A DNA stretch of 8,316 bases from Bacteroidota bacterium (GTDB lineage Bacteria; Bacteroidota; Bacteroidia; Cytophagales; Cyclobacteriaceae). Below the pieces are notes generated by a model that ran no database searches, was not told the origin of the DNA, and was given only the letters and a program-made list of their open reading frames with translations. The DNA is taken from positions 1 to 8,316 of the forward strand of contig JAEZDW010000242.1 of NCBI GenBank assembly GCA_023417955.1, read 5' to 3'. The stretch's first letter is position 1. Each line of letters opens with the position of its first letter. Both the position numbers and the translations under genes were made by a program. Below are positions 4,862-8,316 of the stretch, in pieces.

Positions 4862-7723
4862 TCAGATTTTCGTCCGAAGGAAGTCGGCAGTATACCCTTT
4901 GCCTTTTTTGACCATGTCTTCGGGCGTGCCTTCAAACATGAGTCGGCCTCCGTTCTTTTCACCTCCTTCAGGGCCAAGGTCAATAATCCAGTCTGCGCAC
5001 TTGATCACTTCAAGGTTGTGCTCAATAACGATGACGGTATGCCCCTGATCCACGAGTGCATTGATTGCTTTCAAGAGTTTTGATATGTCGTGGAAGTGAA
5101 GTCCGGTTGTCGGTTCGTCAAAGATGAAAAGGATGTTACCATCAGGAGAGTTTCTGCCGAGGAACGACGCAAGCTTAACGCGTTGCGCTTCACCACCGCT
5201 CAGGCTGTTCGATGACTGCCCCATTCGCACGTAGCCTAGTCCGACGTCAACGAGTGGTTGAATCTTGTCGAGGACACCCTTTCGCTCACGGAAGAAGTCA
5301 AGTGCTTCTTCGATGGTCATGTCAAGTACGTCGGCGATGTTCTTGCCGTTGTATTCAACCTCGAGAACTTCATTCTTGAACCGTTTTCCATTACAGCTTT
5401 CGCAGCGCAGGAAGATGTCAGCCATAAATTGCATCTCAACGCGAATTTCGCCTTCCCCTTCGCACGTTTCACAACGTCCGCCCTCCACGTTAAAGGAGAA
5501 ATGCGACGGCTTATACCCGCGTTGCTTCGAGAGGGGCTGATCAGCGTAGAGGTTTCGGATTACGTCGTATGCCTTGACATAGCTTACCGGATTCGAACGC
5601 GACGATTTTCCGATCGGATTCTGGTCAACAAATTCAACCTGTGTGATCTTTTGAAAATCGCCTTCCAGCTTGTCGTAGCGTCCCGGTGATTCCGTCACGG
5701 AACCCGAGAGCCTTCCGATCGCCGGGTAGAGAACCTTCCTGATCAGGGTGGATTTCCCGGAACCACTCACACCGGTAACAACGGTAAGCACACCTAATGG
5801 AAATTTTACCGTAAGGTTCTTCAGATTGTTTTCACGCGCGCCGGCAACAATCATAGAGTCGCGCCACTTTCGACGCCGTGCCGGAACGGGAATCGTTTCA
5901 CGTCCCGTAAGGTAGTCGGATGTATGTGAACGAATCTTGCCGTTCATGTCGCGAATAGTGCCCTGAAAGACGAGTTCACCGCCATGGCTGCCTGCGTCCG
6001 GGCCGATGTCAATGATTTGATCCGCAGCCCGCATAATTTCTTCCTCGTGTTCAACCACAATTACGGTATTGCCAAGATCGCGCAGCGACTTCAACACGCT
6101 TACCATTCTTTCGGTATCACGGGGATGAAGGCCGATACTGGGTTCATCGAGGATATACATAGATCCAACCAACGCACTTCCGAGCGAAGTCGCCAGTTTA
6201 ATACGCTGGTATTCGCCGCCCGAAAGCGTTGACGTCAACCGATTCAGGTTGAGGTAACCGAGGCCGACTTTCGCGAGGTATGCAAGCCGTGATTTAATTT
6301 CCGTAATAATCCGTTCTGATACCTTCTTTTCAAATGCTGAAAGTTTAAGCTTTTCGAAAAACTCCAACGCCTCTTCAATGGGAAGCAACACCAGGTCCGT
6401 TATTGACGTATCGGCAATCTTTACAAACTGCGCATCCTTCCGGAGTCGTGTCCCTTTACAATCCGGGCAGTTTGTTCGACCACGATAACGCGACAACAAA
6501 ACACGATACTGGATTTTGTGAAGTTTTGATTCCAGGTAATGGAAGAAGTCATTTATGCCGTCGAAATATTCATTGCCTTCCCACAGAAGCTGTTGCTCTT
6601 TTTGCGTCAGCTCATTGTATGGGCGATGAATAGGAAAGTCGAATTTGATTCCGTTTTTCAGAAGTGGTTTGAGCCATTCACCCATGGTCTCGCTCCGCCA
6701 GGGGGCGATTGCACCTTCGTAGACAGAAAGCGACTTGTCAGGTATGACCAGATCTTCATCGATTCCCAAAACTTTACCAAACCCTTCACAGGTCTGACAC
6801 GCTCCGTAAGGATTGTTGAAGCTGAAGAAGTTTACCGAAGGTTCTGTAAACTTCATTCCATCGAGTTCGAACCGATCAGTAAAATGGAGCTTTGAGCCGT
6901 GTTCCGGGTAGACCACACAATCACCATCCCCTTCGAAGAATGCTGTTTGTACCGAATCACTAAGTCGGAACACTGCATCCTCGTCCTCCGGATTTACGGT
7001 GGACCGGTCTATGAGAATTTCGATTGTGCCTTCAATTTTCGGAGATTTCTTCTTCTTCTTTGCTTCGGTTTCCTGAAGCATCTCCTCTATAAAGCGAACT
7101 TCCCCGTCGATGAGGATCCGTGCGAATCCTTTACTGAGCAGGAGGTTCAGTTCTTCGACGAGTTTACGGCCCTTCCTCACGTGCAGCGGGCACGCAACCA
7201 TAATTCTGGATCCGCCAGGGAGTGTATTGACGCGGTCGACCACAGATGTAACCGTATCGCGTGTCACTTCTTTACCACTTATTGGCGAATACGTTTTCCC
7301 GATACGCGCAAACAGGAGTTTCAGATAATCATAAACCTCTGTTGTCGTTCCAACCGTTGACCTGGGATTGCGTGTATTGACCCGTTGTTCGATGGCGATC
7401 GCAGGTGAGACACCCTTGATATAGTCGACCTCCGGCTTTTCCATGCGTCCCAGGAATTGGCGGGCGTAGGAGCTCAGGCTTTCCACATACATACGTTGTC
7501 CTTCGGCAAACAACGTGTCGAAAGCGAGCGAAGATTTTCCCGAACCGGACAAACCGGTTACGACCACAAGTTTGTTTCGTGGGATCGCTACACTGAGATT
7601 CTTAAGGTTATTAACTCTTGCCCGTTTTATGATGATATATTCTTTCGGACTTAGCTCATCAAGCAGGGCGTCGTTGGATACGGTTAAACTCACGGAATAA
7701 GAAGTGACATTATAATACTTCAA
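4862..7723 (-). CDS. uvrA: UvrA, excinuclease ABC damage-recognition ATPase
   Basis: A 953-residue ABC-type ATPase that scans DNA as a dimer, loads UvrB at lesions and starts nucleotide excision repair. Both ATPase modules are complete: Walker A GLSGSGKSS (57-65, Lys63), signature LSGGE (500-504), Walker B ILDEPS (524-529); then GVSGSGKST (651-659, Lys657), LSGGEAQR (841-848), FIFDEP (866-871). The UvrB-binding region (about 135-250) is present, so this is a class I UvrA, not the shortened UvrA2. The C-terminal zinc module is intact (Cys751, 754, 774, 777). The first one is not: Cys309/312 remain, but Phe285 and Asp288 stand where Escherichia coli has its first CxxC pair. Cys419/422 form another CxxC. 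A run of five Lys lies at 222-226. The start is uncertain: TTG 7723 gives the length stated, while GTG 7693 would remove 10 residues and avoids a promoter-like TTTATTTG (7728-7721) that overlaps the TTG. No LexA-like box is evident. Confidence 0.97.
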   Translation of the reverse strand: MKYYNVTSYSVSLTVSNDALLDELSPKEYIIIKRARVNNLKNLSVAIPRNKLVVVTGLSGSGKSSLAFDTLFAEGQRMYVESLSSYARQFLGRMEKPEVDYIKGVSPAIAIEQRVNTRNPRSTVGTTTEVYDYLKLLFARIGKTYSPISGKEVTRDTVTSVVDRVNTLPGGSRIMVACPLHVRKGRKLVEELNLLLSKGFARILIDGEVRFIEEMLQETEAKKKKKSPKIEGTIEILIDRSTVNPEDEDAVFRLSDSVQTAFFEGDGDCVVYPEHGSKLHFTDRFELDGMKFTEPSVNFFSFNNPYGACQTCEGFGKVLGIDEDLVIPDKSLSVYEGAIAPWRSETMGEWLKPLLKNGIKFDFPIHRPYNELTQKEQQLLWEGNEYFDGINDFFHYLESKLHKIQYRVLLSRYRGRTNCPDCKGTRLRKDAQFVKIADTSITDLVLLPIEEALEFFEKLKLSAFEKKVSERIITEIKSRLAYLAKVGLGYLNLNRLTSTLSGGEYQRIKLATSLGSALVGSMYILDEPSIGLHPRDTERMVSVLKSLRDLGNTVIVVEHEEEIMRAADQIIDIGPDAGSHGGELVFQGTIRDMNGKIRSHTSDYLTGRETIPVPARRRKWRDSMIVAGARENNLKNLTVKFPLGVLTVVTGVSGSGKSTLIRKVLYPAIGRLSGSVTESPGRYDKLEGDFQKITQVEFVDQNPIGKSSRSNPVSYVKAYDVIRNLYADQPLSKQRGYKPSHFSFNVEGGRCETCEGEGEIRVEMQFMADIFLRCESCNGKRFKNEVLEVEYNGKNIADVLDMTIEEALDFFRERKGVLDKIQPLVDVGLGYVRMGQSSNSLSGGEAQRVKLASFLGRNSPDGNILFIFDEPTTGLHFHDISKLLKAINALVDQGHTVIVIEHNLEVIKCADWIIDLGPEGGEKNGGRLMFEGTPEDMVKKGKGYTADFLRTKI

Positions 7724-7763
7724 ATAAACTCAGAATAAACCGGGAAAGTTTAGCGACCGGTAG

Positions 7764-7794
7764 AAACAAGAAAGGTGTCCTTGGGAACACCTTT
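7764..7794 (-). terminator. Probable intrinsic terminator after the small acidic-tailed gene
   Basis: A perfect 8-bp stem, AAAGGTGT (7771-7778) with ACACCTTT (7787-7794), encloses an 8-base loop. It begins 23 nt after the stop of the upstream - strand gene. On the - strand it is followed by a T-rich stretch (CTTGTTTC), whereas the + strand side is not T-rich, so it most likely ends - strand transcription and separates that gene from uvrA. Confidence 0.6.
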
Positions 7795-7817
7795 ACATCG
7801 GAAGAGCTTTGACGCTG

Positions 7818-8186
7818 TCAACTGTCGAAGTCGGGGTCATAGCTTGCTTCACGGCTCTTGCCCCCGCCATCTTCGTCGTAATCGTCGTCCGAGTCATAAC
7901 TTCCCGTGGTGATGCCGTCCTCTGAATCGTCGCTGTTGTCAAATTCATCTTCGGGTTTGGACTCCACGTCGTATTCACCCTCACTGTTCTTGGTAGCGGG
8001 TACTTTGATCAGGTAGGTTGCATCGGCGGTTTCGAGCGGAAAGACAAAAATGGGTTCCCTTTTGGCATTCGTGATCCGGGTAATACTTCCTTCATACCCG
8101 TTGGGATACTGCTCACGCAGTAAATCTTTCAGATCATCCGTGAGGTTCTCAAGACTCTTGATCACTCGCTTTTTATCGACTGCCAT
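7818..8186 (-). CDS. Small protein with acidic low-complexity C-terminal tail, function unknown
   Basis: A 122-residue protein with two parts. Residues 1-66 look folded: a basic start (MAVDKKR), an amphipathic helix-like segment (SLENLTDDLKDLLREQYPNG, 11-30), then alternating hydrophobic strands through IFVFPLETADATYLIKVP (46-63). Residues 69-122 are a disordered-looking tail in which 23 of 54 residues are Asp or Glu, with repeated Ser-Tyr-Asp elements and a glycine patch (107-109). There is no signal peptide or membrane segment, so it should be cytosolic. It resembles a short conserved family I recall from Bacteroidota genomes without experimental function. Some members carry unrelated labels such as DNA primase, and nothing here supports that. 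ATG 8186 is the only sensible start. It is followed by a probable terminator and then uvrA, so co-transcription with uvrA is doubtful. The acidic tail could mimic nucleic acid or bind basic partners or cations (speculation). Confidence 0.75.
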   Translation of the reverse strand: MAVDKKRVIKSLENLTDDLKDLLREQYPNGYEGSITRITNAKREPIFVFPLETADATYLIKVPATKNSEGEYDVESKPEDEFDNSDDSEDGITTGSYDSDDDYDEDGGGKSREASYDPDFDS

Positions 8187-8213
8187 AAAACAGGAAATAG
8201 CTTATTCTTCGGG

Positions 8214-8244
8214 CAAATAGGTGAAGAAATTCTTGTTGTGGCAA
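8214..8244 (-). promoter_or_regulatory. Weak candidate promoter for the small acidic-tailed gene
   Basis: On the - strand a TTG (8244-8242) is followed after 20 nt by CCTATTTG (8221-8214), which has the TTTG half of the -7 element but not its leading TA. The predicted start near 8207 would give a leader of about 20 nt before ATG 8186, in line with the other genes here. Spacing is good and the box is poor. Confidence 0.25.
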
Positions 8245-8268
8245 GAAATATTAAAAAAAATTTTTGCC
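8240..8268. repeat. Inverted repeat GGCAA/TTGCC with an A8T5 core in the divergent region
   Basis: GGCAA (8240-8244) and TTGCC (8264-8268) are 5-base inverted arms around a 19-base A/T-only-but-one core containing eight A then five T (8253-8265). Each arm, read outward, supplies the TTG of a candidate -33 element on its own strand. Short arms mean chance cannot be excluded. Confidence 0.3.
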
Positions 8269-8293
8269 CTATTCCGGAAAGTTTCTATCTTTT
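8263..8293 (+). promoter_or_regulatory. Candidate promoter for a + strand gene beyond the right edge
   Basis: TTTG (8263-8266) is followed after 19 nt by TATCTTTT (8286-8293), which differs from TAnnTTTG only in the last base. Transcription would start at about 8299-8302 and run out of the window. The remaining bases to 8316 are A/T-rich with no start codon I can assign to a gene. Confidence 0.45.
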
Positions 8294-8316
8294 CAATCCA
8301 ATTTGTTTAATCTAAC

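Noticed and set aside
4752..5048. Open frame across the proC end and uvrA end on the + strand
   Set aside because: It is antisense to uvrA and out of frame within proC, with a composition unlike a protein; a shadow of the real genes.
5258..5689. A 143-codon + strand open frame opposite the uvrA C-terminal half
   Set aside because: It mirrors the second zinc module and ATPase region of UvrA; no recognisable domain and no start context.
6899..7360. A 153-codon + strand open frame opposite uvrA
   Set aside because: The opposite strand encodes complete, conserved UvrA sequence throughout; the + frame shows no motif and is Cys/Phe/Arg-rich as antisense frames are.
7771..7794. The 8-bp hairpin as an operator of uvrA (SOS box)
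   Set aside because: It has the form and position of a terminator for the upstream gene, lies nearly 50 bp or more from the uvrA start, and resembles no LexA site I know.
7793..7984. A 63-codon - strand frame overlapping the acidic-tail gene
   Set aside because: It lies in another frame of the same strand over the repetitive GAC/GAT codons of the acidic tail; Thr-rich composition is a by-product of that repeat.

Overview
The window looks like a core chromosomal segment of a member of the Bacteroidota, most likely of the Cytophagales/Chitinophagales kind (lineage is inference). Three things point there. Start codons lack Shine-Dalgarno sequences. Several starts are preceded by Bacteroidota-type promoter elements (a -33 TTG/TTTG about 19-21 nt from a -7 TAnnTTTG). 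The UvrA, glutamate dehydrogenase, ProC and small acidic-tailed proteins also read like Bacteroidota family members. No mobile element, tRNA/rRNA, CRISPR array or phage gene is visible, and base composition looks even throughout.

Layout, left to right. Positions 1-75 hold the last 24 codons of an unidentified + strand gene. A + strand lipoprotein (193-1113) follows; it belongs to a recognisable but uncharacterised beta-propeller-like family. It ends 2 bp from the stop codon of a - strand MATE-family efflux transporter (1116-2453). Upstream of the transporter on the same strand is gdhA, glutamate dehydrogenase (2533-3888). Between gdhA and the transporter lies a compact switch: a probable gdhA terminator whose T-tract runs into a good -7 box for the transporter, then a short perfect inverted repeat just before the preferred transporter start.

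gdhA is divergent from proC (4051-4848, pyrroline-5-carboxylate reductase) across a 162 bp region with a candidate promoter on each strand. One makes glutamate and the other completes proline synthesis from glutamate, so the pair links nitrogen assimilation to proline supply. proC runs tail-to-tail into uvrA (4862-7723, - strand, 13 bp gap), a full-length nucleotide-excision-repair UvrA whose first CxxC zinc pair is replaced. Upstream of uvrA, behind a probable terminator, is a 122-residue protein of unknown function with a very acidic C-terminal tail (7818-8186, - strand). The right end (8187-8316) is an intergenic region with outward-facing promoter-like elements, one of them serving a + strand gene beyond the window.

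I do not see a previously undescribed multi-gene system here. The points most worth a second look are regulatory (the gdhA/MATE junction and the right-edge divergent promoter), the altered UvrA zinc module, and two genes of unknown function.
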